A stretch of DNA of 63,234 nt. Origin: an uncultured Acidimicrobiaceae bacterium (GTDB lineage: Bacteria > Actinomycetota > Acidimicrobiia > Acidimicrobiales > SZUA-35). The notes beneath the pieces are model-generated. The model had not been told where the DNA came from. It saw nothing but the letters and a program-made list of their open reading frames with translations, and did not search any database. The stretch covers positions 1-63,234 of the forward strand of contig CAMYLA010000012.1 in the NCBI GenBank assembly GCA_947259095.1. Direction: 5' to 3'. Shown here in pieces: positions 24,395 to 33,511 of this stretch. The translations under genes were made by a program, and so were the position numbers. Position 1 is the first letter of the stretch. Every line of letters begins with the position of its first letter.

Positions 24395-26176
24395 ATGGGT
24401 CCATGGAAGGCGGTCGGCGGTGGGGAACCGGGTGGCTCCAGACCCCACGACGCTCCGGCCTGGGTCGGAAACGACACCAGCGAACGGTTTCCCATCTACA
24501 CCAGGGGCAATGTCGGAGAGGTCTACCCGGAGGTGTTCACCCCGCTGAGCTTCTCCGTTGCATCGGAGGCGGGCGAAAGGGCGATGCGCAATGCCATCGT
24601 CGACAGTGGCCTGGTTCGGCCCTCCGAGCTCGAGGACATCCCCCTCACCACTGCCGTCGGGAGCGGGGTGTTCGGCGGCTACGCCTACCTCAACCTCAGT
24701 ATCCAGCGGCTCATGGCGGCCCGGGCCATCGGCGGCAACGCAACCGACGCCGACGTGAACCTGCTGGGGATCGGCGAGCCGCCACCCCATGAGCCACTCC
24801 CGAATGAGCGCAACCTGGTGGCCTCCCTGGCCGGGGTGCGATACCTGTGGCGCACCGTGCGCCGGACCGAGCTGTCGGAGCTGGCCGATGACCAGCGTCG
24901 GGTCGATCACTACCTTGGTCTGCTCCATGATCCGGCCCGCTCGACCGACGAGGAGCTGCGGCGATCGATCGAGCTCTTCATGCCACTGTTCGCCGAGCTC
25001 TTCGAGCGCCATCTCAAGATCAGTTTCGCCGCCGGCATGATCGTGGCCGTGCTGAGCGGCATCTGCGAACGGCAACTGGACGATCCCACGTTGACCGTCG
25101 GGCTCCTGGCCGGTCTCGGCGAGGTCGATTCGGCGGCGCCATCCCAAGCCCTGTGGGATCTGAGCCGGTTGGCGAACCGAAGCCCGAAGCTGACCGCGTT
25201 GTTCGATGACGGTGTGGAGGGGCTGGCCCAGCGGCTGCACGAGGCGTCCGCCGACGATCCGGACTGCGCCCGCTTCGTCGAACGGTTCGCCGTCTTCCTC
25301 GAACGGTTCGGCTCGCGGGGCCCCAACGAGTGGGACACCGCCTTCGACACCTGGGGAACAGACCCCACGTTGGCGCTGACCCTGGTCGAGCGGATGCGGG
25401 CCGCCGAGGAGTCCAATGATCCGTCACGTCAACAGAAGCGGTTGGCGGCCGAGGCGGCCGAGCTCGAAGCCGACGCCACCAACCGGCTGCCGCGGCCGCT
25501 GCGGCCGCTCTTCCGGCGGGTGCTCGCCGCCGCCAGGCGCTACAGCCGGAGCCGGGAACGGACCAAAACCACGGTGATCAGGGCCATTCACGGGGCCCGT
25601 CTGCAGTCGATGGAGCTCGACCGCCGGCTGGTCGGACGATCGGGCGGGCAGAAGGGCGATATCTGGTTCGTGCTCCAGGAGGAGCTCGACGGCTACCGGG
25701 CCGACCCGTCGTCCTACCGATCGGTGATCGCCGGGCGCCGCGCCACCCACCGAGCGCTGGCCGAGCGGGTTCCCCCGTTCTTCTTCGCCGGTTCGCAGCC
25801 GCCCCTCGAGGAGTGGGAGCTGCGGACCGCAACCCGGCCCGAGCTCGAACCGGGCGATTCGATCACCGGGCTGCCCGGTTGTCCCGGCGTGGCCAGGGGA
25901 ACCGCCCGGGTCGTCACCGATCCCGGTGATCCCCGGGGACTGCAGCCGGGCGACGTGTTGATCGCCCCGCTGACCGATCCGGCGTGGACGCCGCTGTTCG
26001 TCCCCGCCGAGGCCGTGGTGGTCGACGTGGGGGCCATCATGAGCCATGCGGTCATCGTGAGCCGGGAGCTGGGCATCCCCTGCGTGGTGTCGGCAACCGG
26101 GGCCACCAAGCGCATCGCCGACGGTGCCATCGTCGAGGTCGACGGCAGCCGGGGAACGGTGACCGTGGTCGGTTGA
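24395..26176 (+). CDS. PEP-utilising enzyme mobile-domain protein
   Basis: This 593-residue protein ends in the swivelling phosphohistidine domain of PEP synthase and pyruvate phosphate dikinase: PGVARGTARVV (about 500-510) and GAIMSHAVIVSRELGIPCV, where the His after IMS is the phospho-carrier. The preceding 480 residues match the middle part of rifampicin phosphotransferase-like and mycobacterial PEP-mobile proteins, but the N-terminal ATP-grasp domain is missing. It would need a partner to be phosphorylated. An oxygenase or hydrolase-associated role is possible. ATG 24395 is the only good early start. It is followed by an AhpD-like gene on the same strand. Confidence 0.8.
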   Translation: MGPWKAVGGGEPGGSRPHDAPAWVGNDTSERFPIYTRGNVGEVYPEVFTPLSFSVASEAGERAMRNAIVDSGLVRPSELEDIPLTTAVGSGVFGGYAYLNLSIQRLMAARAIGGNATDADVNLLGIGEPPPHEPLPNERNLVASLAGVRYLWRTVRRTELSELADDQRRVDHYLGLLHDPARSTDEELRRSIELFMPLFAELFERHLKISFAAGMIVAVLSGICERQLDDPTLTVGLLAGLGEVDSAAPSQALWDLSRLANRSPKLTALFDDGVEGLAQRLHEASADDPDCARFVERFAVFLERFGSRGPNEWDTAFDTWGTDPTLALTLVERMRAAEESNDPSRQQKRLAAEAAELEADATNRLPRPLRPLFRRVLAAARRYSRSRERTKTTVIRAIHGARLQSMELDRRLVGRSGGQKGDIWFVLQEELDGYRADPSSYRSVIAGRRATHRALAERVPPFFFAGSQPPLEEWELRTATRPELEPGDSITGLPGCPGVARGTARVVTDPGDPRGLQPGDVLIAPLTDPAWTPLFVPAEAVVVDVGAIMSHAVIVSRELGIPCVVSATGATKRIADGAIVEVDGSRGTVTVVG

Positions 26177-26388
26177 GCCTCTCGTTCGGCCTCCTGGGTG
26201 GCGCAATCCTTGGCCCGCCCACGCAGAGTGGGTTCTGGAGCGGCGGTCTCCGAAGCCCGATGGTCCGATTTCGACAATCTTGTGGCAAAATGGCCTGGAT
26301 GGAGCGGGCGAGCACCCAGCAGGCTAGGACGGATCGCAGCCAGTCGGCGGCGACGAGGACGAGCAGGGAACCCAGAGCGGACACACCA

Positions 26389-27726
26389 ATGACAGCAAAC
26401 ACGCTCGCTCAGCAGATCGATGCCGCCTCGGTGAGCTTCGAGGAACTCGACAAGCATCATCGGCCGATGCTGAAGCTGGTGGAACAGCTGATCGGCGTCG
26501 TCCCAAACTGTGATCGCCTGCTCGAGATCTGGCCCACCGGCTTCCGGACCTACAATCTGCTGGTCCCAAACCTCTTGAATCTCCCGGCCTCGCTCTTCGG
26601 CAGCGGTGCACCGAAGGAGCTGGTCGGGTTGTCGATGTACATCTCCAGCCGGGCTGCCGAATGCATGTACTGTTCGGCTCATACCTGCTCGTTCGCCCTC
26701 CGGCGAGGGGCGACGCCCGAAACCCTGACCGGAAACTACTCGCCGGTCGAAGCCGCCGTCGCAGCGGTGGCCGAGGGCTTGGGACGAGTACCGGCCCACC
26801 TGACCAAGGCCGACATCACCGACCTCAGGAAACACCTCGACGACGACGAGGTCGAGTGGGTCGTGCTCGGAGCGGCCCTCATGGGCTTTCTCAACAAGTT
26901 CATGGACACGATGGGTGTCGAACTCGAGGAGTCGGCCGTCAACGACGTCAAGGACCTCATCACCAACACCGGCTGGAAGGCGGGGAAGCACGCCTGGACC
27001 GCCGAGGACGTCGACGGGGTGTTCGGCGACCAGCTGGACGGTCGGACGCTGGGCCCGACGCCGACGCCGTCCGAAAACAACGGTGTGCCAGGCTACAAGC
27101 AGGTGAAGAAGGATGGGATCGGCACCTACCTCCGGGTGATACGGCAGGCCCCCGGGGCCATTCGCCGGGACCGGGCCTGGACCAAGGGCATGTCCTCCCG
27201 ACCGGGGGTGGCTCTGCTGGCGCTGGAGGAGGAGGTCGGGTACGCCTACACCACGCTGGCCAGCCTCAACCAGAAGCGGGCGGTGCGAGCCATCGCCACC
27301 GTGGTCCGCGACAACATGAACCCCGACGACACGACCCTCGGGCTCGGCGCAAAGTGCATGATCGCTCTGGTCTACGCCCAGGTGGTCGGCAACGAGGTGC
27401 TCACCGCCGATGCGGTGCAGATGGCGGAGCGGCTGGCGCCGGAGATCGGGCATCGCCGGCTGGCCGCCATCGGCAAATTCGCCGCCGCCGACATGACCGA
27501 GGCCAGGATTCCCCCCGGGCTCTCCACGGTCGAGTCGGCGGTGGTCATGCTGGCCAAGGCTGCGGCGCCGAGCCCGTCGGAGGTCAACCGGATCACCATC
27601 GCCATGGCCGCCGACTCGCTGACACCGGCGCAGATCGTCGAGGCGGTGGTCTGGATCTCGGTCCAGCAGCTGCTCCATCGGCTCTACGTCTACTACGAGG
27701 CCGATCACGAGTTCGACGATCTGTAG
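26389..27726 (+). CDS. Two-domain AhpD/carboxymuconolactone decarboxylase-like protein
   Basis: The 445-residue protein contains two copies of the AhpD-like helical fold. The first (about 50-200) has the redox motif CMYCSAH at 91-97, matching the CxxCxxxH site of alkylhydroperoxidase D. The second (about 280-430: ALLALEEEVGYAYTTLASLNQKRAVRAIATVV) lacks the cysteine pair. A disulfide reductase or peroxidase-type activity is likely for the first half only. ATG 26389 lies close to the beginning of homology; longer starts upstream of 26300 cannot be excluded. The 211 nt before it, after the PEP-mobile gene, show no other gene. Confidence 0.82.
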   Translation: MTANTLAQQIDAASVSFEELDKHHRPMLKLVEQLIGVVPNCDRLLEIWPTGFRTYNLLVPNLLNLPASLFGSGAPKELVGLSMYISSRAAECMYCSAHTCSFALRRGATPETLTGNYSPVEAAVAAVAEGLGRVPAHLTKADITDLRKHLDDDEVEWVVLGAALMGFLNKFMDTMGVELEESAVNDVKDLITNTGWKAGKHAWTAEDVDGVFGDQLDGRTLGPTPTPSENNGVPGYKQVKKDGIGTYLRVIRQAPGAIRRDRAWTKGMSSRPGVALLALEEEVGYAYTTLASLNQKRAVRAIATVVRDNMNPDDTTLGLGAKCMIALVYAQVVGNEVLTADAVQMAERLAPEIGHRRLAAIGKFAAADMTEARIPPGLSTVESAVVMLAKAAAPSPSEVNRITIAMAADSLTPAQIVEAVVWISVQQLLHRLYVYYEADHEFDDL

Positions 27727-27759
27727 CCGATCCGGCAGGGCGAGCCGAGATCCGGGCCG

Positions 27760-28806
27760 CTACTCCGACCAGGCCTTGATCTTCTCGATGACCTCGAGCG
27801 GGTTCTCGCCCTGCGGATCGACGTTGAGGTGGGTGACGCCGACGTCCTTGTAGACCTGGAGTCGCTCCCGGACGTATCCTTCGTCGCCGCACAGCATCGA
27901 AAGATCGAGGTACTCGTCGGGCACGGCGGCGGTGGCTTCTGCCCGCTTGCCAGACAGGAAGAGATCCTGGATCCTCTCCGCCTCCTCCTCCCACCCGTAC
28001 CGCTTGAACAGGTCGTTGTAGAAGTTCTTGGACTTGGCGCCCATGCCACCGACGTAGAAGGCAATGTGGGCTCTGGCCGCTTCCCGGGCCTCGGTGACAT
28101 GGGGCCCCTGGCCGAGGGCCACCGACCCGCCGGCGATGATCTCCAATGGTGGCAACTCGTCGTTGCGCTTGGCCCGGCCGGCCTCCAGCGACTCCCCCCA
28201 GACCTGCTGGAACCGATCGGGGACAAAATGGATCGGTTGCCAGCCATTTGCCAACTCGGCGGTCAGTTCCACGTTCTTGGGACCGATGGAGGCGACCACG
28301 ATCGGGATGTCGGCTCGTAGCACCCGGTTCATGAACTTCAGCGGCTTGCCAAGCCCCGACCCTTGATCGGCCGGCAGCGGCAGGCTGAACGCCTTGCCGT
28401 CGTGGGTGACCTTCTCGCCGCTCCACACCTTGCGGCAGATCTCGATGGTGTCCCTGGTGCGGCCGAGCGGCTTCACGAACGGGACCCCGTGCCAGCCTTC
28501 GATGACCTGCGGGCCCGAGGTGCCGAGACCGAGCACAAATCGGCCGTTTGACAGCGCATCGATCGTCGCCGCGGTCTGGGCGATCAACGCCGGGCTCCTG
28601 GAGTAGACCGGGAGAATGCCGGTCATCAGCTCAACCCGTTCGGTCTGGCCTGCCAAGTAGGCCAGCGTGGACACCAGATCGAAGCCGTAGATCTCGCCGC
28701 CCCACAGCCGGTCGATGCCCGCCGACTCGAGGTCCCTGGCCCGCTTGGCCAACTTGGCGGGATCGCCGGAGAATCCGATGGTCGTGCTCAACTTCATGAT
28801 GCTCAC
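27760..28806 (-). CDS. LLM class F420-dependent oxidoreductase
   Basis: A 348-residue luciferase-like enzyme: TTIGFSGDPAKLAKRARDLESAGIDRLWGGE opens the barrel, RVELMTGILPVYSRSPALIAQTAATIDALSNGRFVLGLGTSGPQVIEGWHG is the signature core, and VVASIGPKNVELTAELANGWQPIHF binds cofactor and substrate. The length and ending (VGVTHLNVDPQGENPLEVIEKI) resemble the F420-dependent hydride-transfer group. ATG 28806 or the in-frame ATG at 28797 are equally possible. Convergent with the AhpD-like gene (33 nt). Confidence 0.9.
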   Translation of the reverse strand: MSIMKLSTTIGFSGDPAKLAKRARDLESAGIDRLWGGEIYGFDLVSTLAYLAGQTERVELMTGILPVYSRSPALIAQTAATIDALSNGRFVLGLGTSGPQVIEGWHGVPFVKPLGRTRDTIEICRKVWSGEKVTHDGKAFSLPLPADQGSGLGKPLKFMNRVLRADIPIVVASIGPKNVELTAELANGWQPIHFVPDRFQQVWGESLEAGRAKRNDELPPLEIIAGGSVALGQGPHVTEAREAARAHIAFYVGGMGAKSKNFYNDLFKRYGWEEEAERIQDLFLSGKRAEATAAVPDEYLDLSMLCGDEGYVRERLQVYKDVGVTHLNVDPQGENPLEVIEKIKAWSE

Positions 28807-28979
28807 CTTCGTGGTCTTGCCGTGGCTCGGCCGGTTCGCGGCTCTCAGCTGCGATGCCGTGCGATCGGCCGTCGGTCACCAGCAGTATGTCCCGTTCCGA
28901 TCACCGGGCTCCAGTTCATCGGCCGCCACCGCTGGCAACCGAGCCGGTGAGCAGCGGGGTTGGCCGCACCTCCAGCGGT

Positions 28980-29303
28980 TCAGGGAGTCGGCCCCCAGGG
29001 TGCGTTCTGCAGCAGCTGCACCTCCTGGGCCGCGATGTTTGGCCGGAGTTCGGCTGCGAACCCCATGAAGACCTCGTCAGCGAACAGCCGCTTCCAGAAC
29101 CCGCGGCGCTCGGTGTCATCCTCGAATCGCCACAGATGCATCAGCTGGTGAAGCGTTCCGGTGTCGCTGATGAAATAGCCGACGAGGTTCTGGTCGAACC
29201 CTCCTGCCTCCATTGCCGGGTAGCCCCGATCGCGGTAGAGCTCGATGACCTGTGCCATCTGCCCCACCCGGATGTCGTAGGTTCGCTTCTCGTAGATCGC
29301 CAT
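28980..29303 (-). CDS. NIPSNAP-family protein
   Basis: The 107-residue product has the ferredoxin-like alpha-beta pattern of NIPSNAP proteins: YEKRTYDIRVGQMAQVIELYRDRG, then VGYFISDTGTLHQLMHLWRFEDDTERRGFW. The family is small, dimeric and of unsettled role, and often lies next to catabolic oxygenases and dehydrogenases, as here. The 173 nt before the LLM gene downstream show nothing else. Start ATG. Confidence 0.9.
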   Translation of the reverse strand: MAIYEKRTYDIRVGQMAQVIELYRDRGYPAMEAGGFDQNLVGYFISDTGTLHQLMHLWRFEDDTERRGFWKRLFADEVFMGFAAELRPNIAAQEVQLLQNAPWGPTP

Positions 29304-29349
29304 GATCGGGACCCTAGCGGCCGGGCGGTGGCACCACCTGCCGTCGCGC

Positions 29350-30153
29350 TCAGCTCCAGTGCCGCGTCCGGGCGAACCGGGTCAACCGGTGGTCGATCGT
29401 CTCCCACACCGGGTGGTCGGGGTCGATGATGTGGAAGTGGTCGACGTCGGCCGGTGCCAGCAGCTCGACCTCGTCGCCGGCATCGGTGGCAGCCGTTGCG
29501 TAGGCGATCCCGATCTCCTGGGGAACCGCGTCGTCAGCTCCGCCGTGCACGATCAGCTGGGGGAGACCGAGGGGGAGCAGGGCCCGTGGCGAGGCGGCCC
29601 GATAGAGGTCCGGCCGGGCTGTGCTGTCGGCTCCGAGCAGTCGGCGGACCACCCCGTCGCTCAGGCTCAGCCGGTCGGCCGCCACCAGGTCGGCAACGGG
29701 GGCCAGTGCCACCACCGCATCGATTCCGGACGAGGTGGCGCCGGCCCAGAGGGCCAGGTGGCCCCCGGCGGAGTGTCCGATGGCCACGACCGGGCCGGCC
29801 GAGGCATCTGGCCCGTGACGTCGGGTCGGGTCCGGCGCCCCATCCCGGGGCTCGTTGACGGCGTGGATCGCCGACAGCACGTCCGACGACATCTCGGGCC
29901 AGATGCCATCCCGGTCGGCCCCGGGGCGATGAGCGTCCGGTTCGGCCAGCCGGCGATACTCGATGTTGGCAACCTCCCAGCCCGAGGCGACAAGATGGTC
30001 GACCATCGGGTCCATCAGGCCCAGTCCGTACCGGTCCCGCCAATAGCCGCCGTGGATGAGGATGGCGGTGCCGATCATGTGGCCGGCGGGCCGCTGGAAT
30101 CTCAGGTACTGGGAGGCATCGGGCCCGTAGGCGTGAACCGTGGCAGTGCTCAT
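29350..30153 (-). CDS. Alpha/beta hydrolase, esterase-like
   Basis: The 267-residue hydrolase has the oxyanion-hole motif HGGYWRDRYG (about 36-45), the nucleophile elbow GHSAGGH (about 126-132), and an acid/base end in VDHFHIID. It resembles kynurenine formamidase and BD-FAE-type esterases. ATG 30153 (MSTATVHAYGP) is the best start. The frame continues upstream through a 21-bp tandem repeat, each unit of which supplies another in-frame ATG, so an N-terminus lengthened by copies of MSRHDWP is possible (307 residues at most). Convergent or divergent neighbours give no pathway. Confidence 0.87.
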   Translation of the reverse strand: MSTATVHAYGPDASQYLRFQRPAGHMIGTAILIHGGYWRDRYGLGLMDPMVDHLVASGWEVANIEYRRLAEPDAHRPGADRDGIWPEMSSDVLSAIHAVNEPRDGAPDPTRRHGPDASAGPVVAIGHSAGGHLALWAGATSSGIDAVVALAPVADLVAADRLSLSDGVVRRLLGADSTARPDLYRAASPRALLPLGLPQLIVHGGADDAVPQEIGIAYATAATDAGDEVELLAPADVDHFHIIDPDHPVWETIDHRLTRFARTRHWS

Positions 30154-30249
30154 GGGCCAATCATGGCGGCTCATGGGCCAATCATGGCGGCTCATGGGCC
30201 AATCATGGCGGCTCATGGGCCAATCATGGCGGCTCATGGGCCCATCGTG
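30151..30249. repeat. 21-bp tandem repeat over the hydrolase start codon
   Basis: Four perfect 21-nt units begin CATGGGCCAATC and end GGCGGCT (30151-30171, 30172-30192, 30193-30213, 30214-30234), followed by a degenerate fifth (CATGGGCCCATCGTG). On the minus strand each reads ATGAGCCGCCATGATTGG, adding seven residues MSRHDWP in frame. Copy number is likely to vary. Confidence 0.95.
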
Positions 30250-30386
30250 CCTGGACCCGGGAGCAGATCGCACGGTCGGCCCCGGCCGGACCCCAGGGGC
30301 GTGCGACCTCGACCGGCCGCTGTCGTCGAACCTTTCTGGGGACTAGTGTCGAACAACAATCCGATGGTCGAGGACGGGGGATCTTG

Positions 30387-30958
30387 ATGCTTGCCATGGA
30401 TTTGTCCGGCCGACGGGCCGTGGTCACCGGGGCCAGCCTCGGGATCGGCGCCGCCACCGTGACCATGTTGGCCGACCACGGGGCCGAGGTGGTTTTCTGT
30501 GCCAAGGGAGCGGAGCCGGTGGAGCGGCTCGGCGCATACCGGCCGCCAAGCGGTGACGGATCGGTCGATGGCGTGGTGGCCGACATGGGACAGGCCGAGT
30601 CGGTGGCATCGTTCCTGGCCTCGGTCGATCAGCGGGGCCCGGTCGACATCCTGGTCAACAATGTTGGGGCGTGGCCGTCCCGCAACTTCCTCTACATGAC
30701 CGACGAGGACTGGGAGCAGCTCCACCAGCTCAACCTGATGTCGGCGGTTCGTTGCACCAGGCACTTCCTGCCGGCGATGCGAACGCAGCAGTGGGGGCGC
30801 GTGGTGATGGTGGCCAGCGCCGCCGCCAAATATCCCGGCGCGGCGCTGATCGACTACGCCGCAACCAAGGCGGCGATGGTGGCCACCGCAGCGACGCCGC
30901 CTCCTATGTCAACGGCATCTCCGTTTCGGTCGACGGCGGCTCCGGTGCCCACAGCTGA
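30387..30958 (+). pseudogene. SDR-family oxidoreductase, internally deleted and frameshifted
   Basis: From ATG 30387 the frame gives a normal SDR N-terminus: TGASLGIGAAT (about 15-25), NNVGAW, the catalytic Ser in MVASAAAKYPG and YAATKAAM. Immediately after the YxxxK lysine (near 30885) the family sequence stops. The expected C-terminal end, SDAASYVNGISVSVDGGSG, continues at 30890 in another frame and ends in TGA 30956. About 70 residues between (the PG loop and substrate-binding part) are missing. The pattern is one deletion with frameshift, leaving an inactive gene. The start has GGGGG 8 nt upstream, so it may still be transcribed with the esterase that follows 50 nt later. Confidence 0.8.
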
Positions 30959-31008
30959 TCTTCGACCAACTCCGATCTCGAACCGAAACCCTGAAAGGAC
31001 CAATCAAG

Positions 31009-32088
31009 ATGGCCACCTCAACCCCGAACCTCCCCGGTCGCCTCGGCGACCCCGACCTCACCCTCGGCACCGACCCCCGGGCCGACCCCAGAATGGTGGC
31101 GGTGATGGCGTCGATGGCGCTGGACGGCGCACCGGAACCTCTGCCGGTCGACCAGGATTCACCGATGGAGGCCATTCACGAGGTCCTGGACGTAACCGAG
31201 GAAGGGTTCGGCGCCCTGTTCGCAGCGCTGCTGGTCGGCCTGGACCCGGTCCCCGGGGTGACCTCGCGCACCCAGATCATCCCCGGTGTCGACGGCAACG
31301 ACATCAGCCTCTACATTCACGAGCCGGCTGAACGGTCCGGTCCGCTTCCCGGTCTCGTCCACACCCACGGTGGCGGCATGGTGATCGCCACCGCAGCCGA
31401 CCCGAACTACGCCCGGTGGCGTGACGAGCTGGCCGCGACCGGGATGGTGGTGGTTGGCGTCGAGTTCCGAAACGGTGGCGGCAAGCTGGGCAACCACCCG
31501 TTCCCGGCCGGTCTGAACGACTGCGCCAGCGGGGTCCAGTGGACCGCGGCCAACAAGGAGGATCTCGGGATCTCGCACCTGATCGTGTCCGGTGAGTCCG
31601 GTGGTGGCAACCTTGCTGCGGCCACCGCACTGAAGGGCCTGCAGGACGGCTGGGTGGCCGACATCGCCGGTGTCTACGCCCAGTGCCCCTACATCTCGAA
31701 CGGCTACGCCAACCCACCGGCCAACCTGACGTCGTTGACCGAGAACGACGGCTACTTCCTCAGCAATCAGATGATGGCGCCGCTGGCCCGGGCCTACGAT
31801 CCCGACATGGACAACGCCGCCAATCCGCTGGCCTGGCCCTACCATGCGGACGCCGACATGCTGACCGGCCTGCCGCCGCATGTGGTGTCGGTCAACCAGC
31901 TCGACCCGCTCAGGGACGAGGGGCTGGTCTACTACCGCAAGTTGCTCGACGCCGGTGTCAGCGCCTCCAGCCGAACGGTCAACGGCACGTGCCATGCCGG
32001 TGACTGCATCTTCCGGGCCGCCATGCCGGAGGTGTACCTGTCGACCGTCAACGACATCAACAGTTTCGCCAACTCGCTCCAGGTCTAG
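31009..32088 (+). CDS. Alpha/beta hydrolase, hormone-sensitive-lipase-type esterase
   Basis: The 359-residue enzyme has the HGGG oxyanion motif (THGGGMVIA, about 120-128), the nucleophile Ser in GESGGGNLAAA (about 196-206), the Asp in QLDPLRDEG and the base in CHAGD near the C-terminus. These are the marks of the HSL/BD-FAE esterase family, acting on short acyl esters. ATG 31009 has GAAAGGACC 9 nt upstream. It directly follows the broken SDR gene and may once have formed a two-gene pathway with it. No signal peptide, so cytoplasmic. Confidence 0.9.
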   Translation: MATSTPNLPGRLGDPDLTLGTDPRADPRMVAVMASMALDGAPEPLPVDQDSPMEAIHEVLDVTEEGFGALFAALLVGLDPVPGVTSRTQIIPGVDGNDISLYIHEPAERSGPLPGLVHTHGGGMVIATAADPNYARWRDELAATGMVVVGVEFRNGGGKLGNHPFPAGLNDCASGVQWTAANKEDLGISHLIVSGESGGGNLAAATALKGLQDGWVADIAGVYAQCPYISNGYANPPANLTSLTENDGYFLSNQMMAPLARAYDPDMDNAANPLAWPYHADADMLTGLPPHVVSVNQLDPLRDEGLVYYRKLLDAGVSASSRTVNGTCHAGDCIFRAAMPEVYLSTVNDINSFANSLQV

Positions 32089-32116
32089 TGTCCGTGCTGC
32101 GGCGGCCGTCGGTCCA

Positions 32117-33316
32117 TCAGCCGACGGCCGTCAGCTTGCCGATGCCCCGTCCCAGTTCGTTGCCCGACCACGGACGATCGGGGTCGTCTGGACGGAGATC
32201 GGGCATGGCCCGGTAGAGGGCCCGAAGGGCGATCATCAGTTCCATCCTGGCCAGCGGGGCGCCGAGGCAGTGATGTAGGCCCCAGCCGAACCCGAGGTGG
32301 GGGTTTGGTTCTCGGCCCAGGTCCACCGTCGCCGGGTGGTCGAACACGGCCGGATCGTGGTTGGCGGTCAGGATCACCAGGAAGACCCGTTGTCGCGGTT
32401 CGAACCGCACCTCACCGACGGTGAACGGTTCCGGGCCGACCCGGCGAACCATCGTCTTGGCCGGCCCGGCGACCCTGAGCAGCTCGTCCGGTGCGGTCGA
32501 CGCCACTGCGTCGTCGATCACCAGCCGTCGACGGTCGTCTGGCCGGTCGGCCAGCAGATGGATGGCGCTGACCAGCATGTTGGTCGTCGTCTCGTGCCCG
32601 GCGAACAGCAACAGCGTGCACGCTCCGACCAACTCCATGGCGGTGAGGTTGTCGGCTCCGCCGGTGACCATGCGGCTGATCAGGTCCTGTTCGGGTTTGC
32701 GTCGCCGGTGCTCGATCAGCTCGGTGAAGAAGCGGGTGAACTCGTCGACCGCCTGGCCAACGGCTGCGGTCGGCACCGTTCCCGGTCGGACCGAGAACAC
32801 GATCTCGGCCAGCCCGTCCGACCAGGCTTTGAACCGATGGCGTTCCGAGCCCGGAACACCGAGGAGTGCGGCGATCACGATGGCCGGCAACGGTTCGGCG
32901 AATTCAGTACGGAAGTCGAACGGCTGCGATGACGGCAGGCCGGTCACCAACTGGTCGACGGTTGCGCTTATGGTCGGGCGGAGCCCATCGACCACCCGGG
33001 GGGTCAGTTCTCTACGCACCGGGTCGCGGAGGTGGGTGTGGGCCGGCGGATCCCGGAAGATCATCCAGCCGGAGAGCAGTTCGACCACCTTGGCGAACTC
33101 GTTCGGCCGTTCGATGGCCAGCCGCTGCAGTGGCTCGATGCGGTCGGCCGACAACCTGGTGTCTCGGAACGCGGCCGACACCGCCTCGTGGGACAGGACC
33201 AACCAGCCCCGATGGATGTCGCTCCACTGAATCGGCCCGTCCGGAAGAACTGCGGCGGTGAATCCCGACGGGTCCTGGTTCACCTCGCTCGATGCCAGGT
33301 CCAAAACCGTTGCCAT
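32117..33316 (-). CDS. Cytochrome P450
   Basis: A 399-residue soluble bacterial P450. The I-helix oxygen-activation motif FAGHETTTNML, the K-helix ExxR in DELLRVAGP, and the heme-ligand loop HLGFGWGLHHCLG with the proximal Cys at about 350 are all intact. The substrate is unknown; it needs a ferredoxin and reductase, neither of which is in the window. Convergent with the esterase gene. Start ATG with no strong ribosome site. Confidence 0.95.
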   Translation of the reverse strand: MATVLDLASSEVNQDPSGFTAAVLPDGPIQWSDIHRGWLVLSHEAVSAAFRDTRLSADRIEPLQRLAIERPNEFAKVVELLSGWMIFRDPPAHTHLRDPVRRELTPRVVDGLRPTISATVDQLVTGLPSSQPFDFRTEFAEPLPAIVIAALLGVPGSERHRFKAWSDGLAEIVFSVRPGTVPTAAVGQAVDEFTRFFTELIEHRRRKPEQDLISRMVTGGADNLTAMELVGACTLLLFAGHETTTNMLVSAIHLLADRPDDRRRLVIDDAVASTAPDELLRVAGPAKTMVRRVGPEPFTVGEVRFEPRQRVFLVILTANHDPAVFDHPATVDLGREPNPHLGFGWGLHHCLGAPLARMELMIALRALYRAMPDLRPDDPDRPWSGNELGRGIGKLTAVG

Positions 33317-33497
33317 ACCACGGCGACCTTAGTGCTGCGGCCGCCGCCGGCAGCAATCCTCGTCGTGGCCGATCGCCGTCGCCGGACGTCGCGGCCGGTC
33401 CTCGTTGCCGCTTCTCGCGGCCGGTCGTCGTGAGCCGCCGGGGGTGCCGACCCGTCATCGGGCCGGCACCGCTTTGGCCGCCGGGAAATCCCGGCGG

Positions 33498-33503
33498 TAC
33501 CCT
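33498..33503 (+). promoter_or_regulatory. -10 box, near-leaderless start
   Basis: TACCCT ends 8 nt before GTG 33512 of the thioesterase-like gene, with no Shine-Dalgarno between. This matches the other leaderless starts in the window. Confidence 0.4.
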
Positions 33504-33511
33504 CGTCGCCA

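Noticed and set aside
30151..30249. CRISPR array
   Set aside because: The units are directly adjacent without spacers and lie in a coding start region; no cas gene is near.
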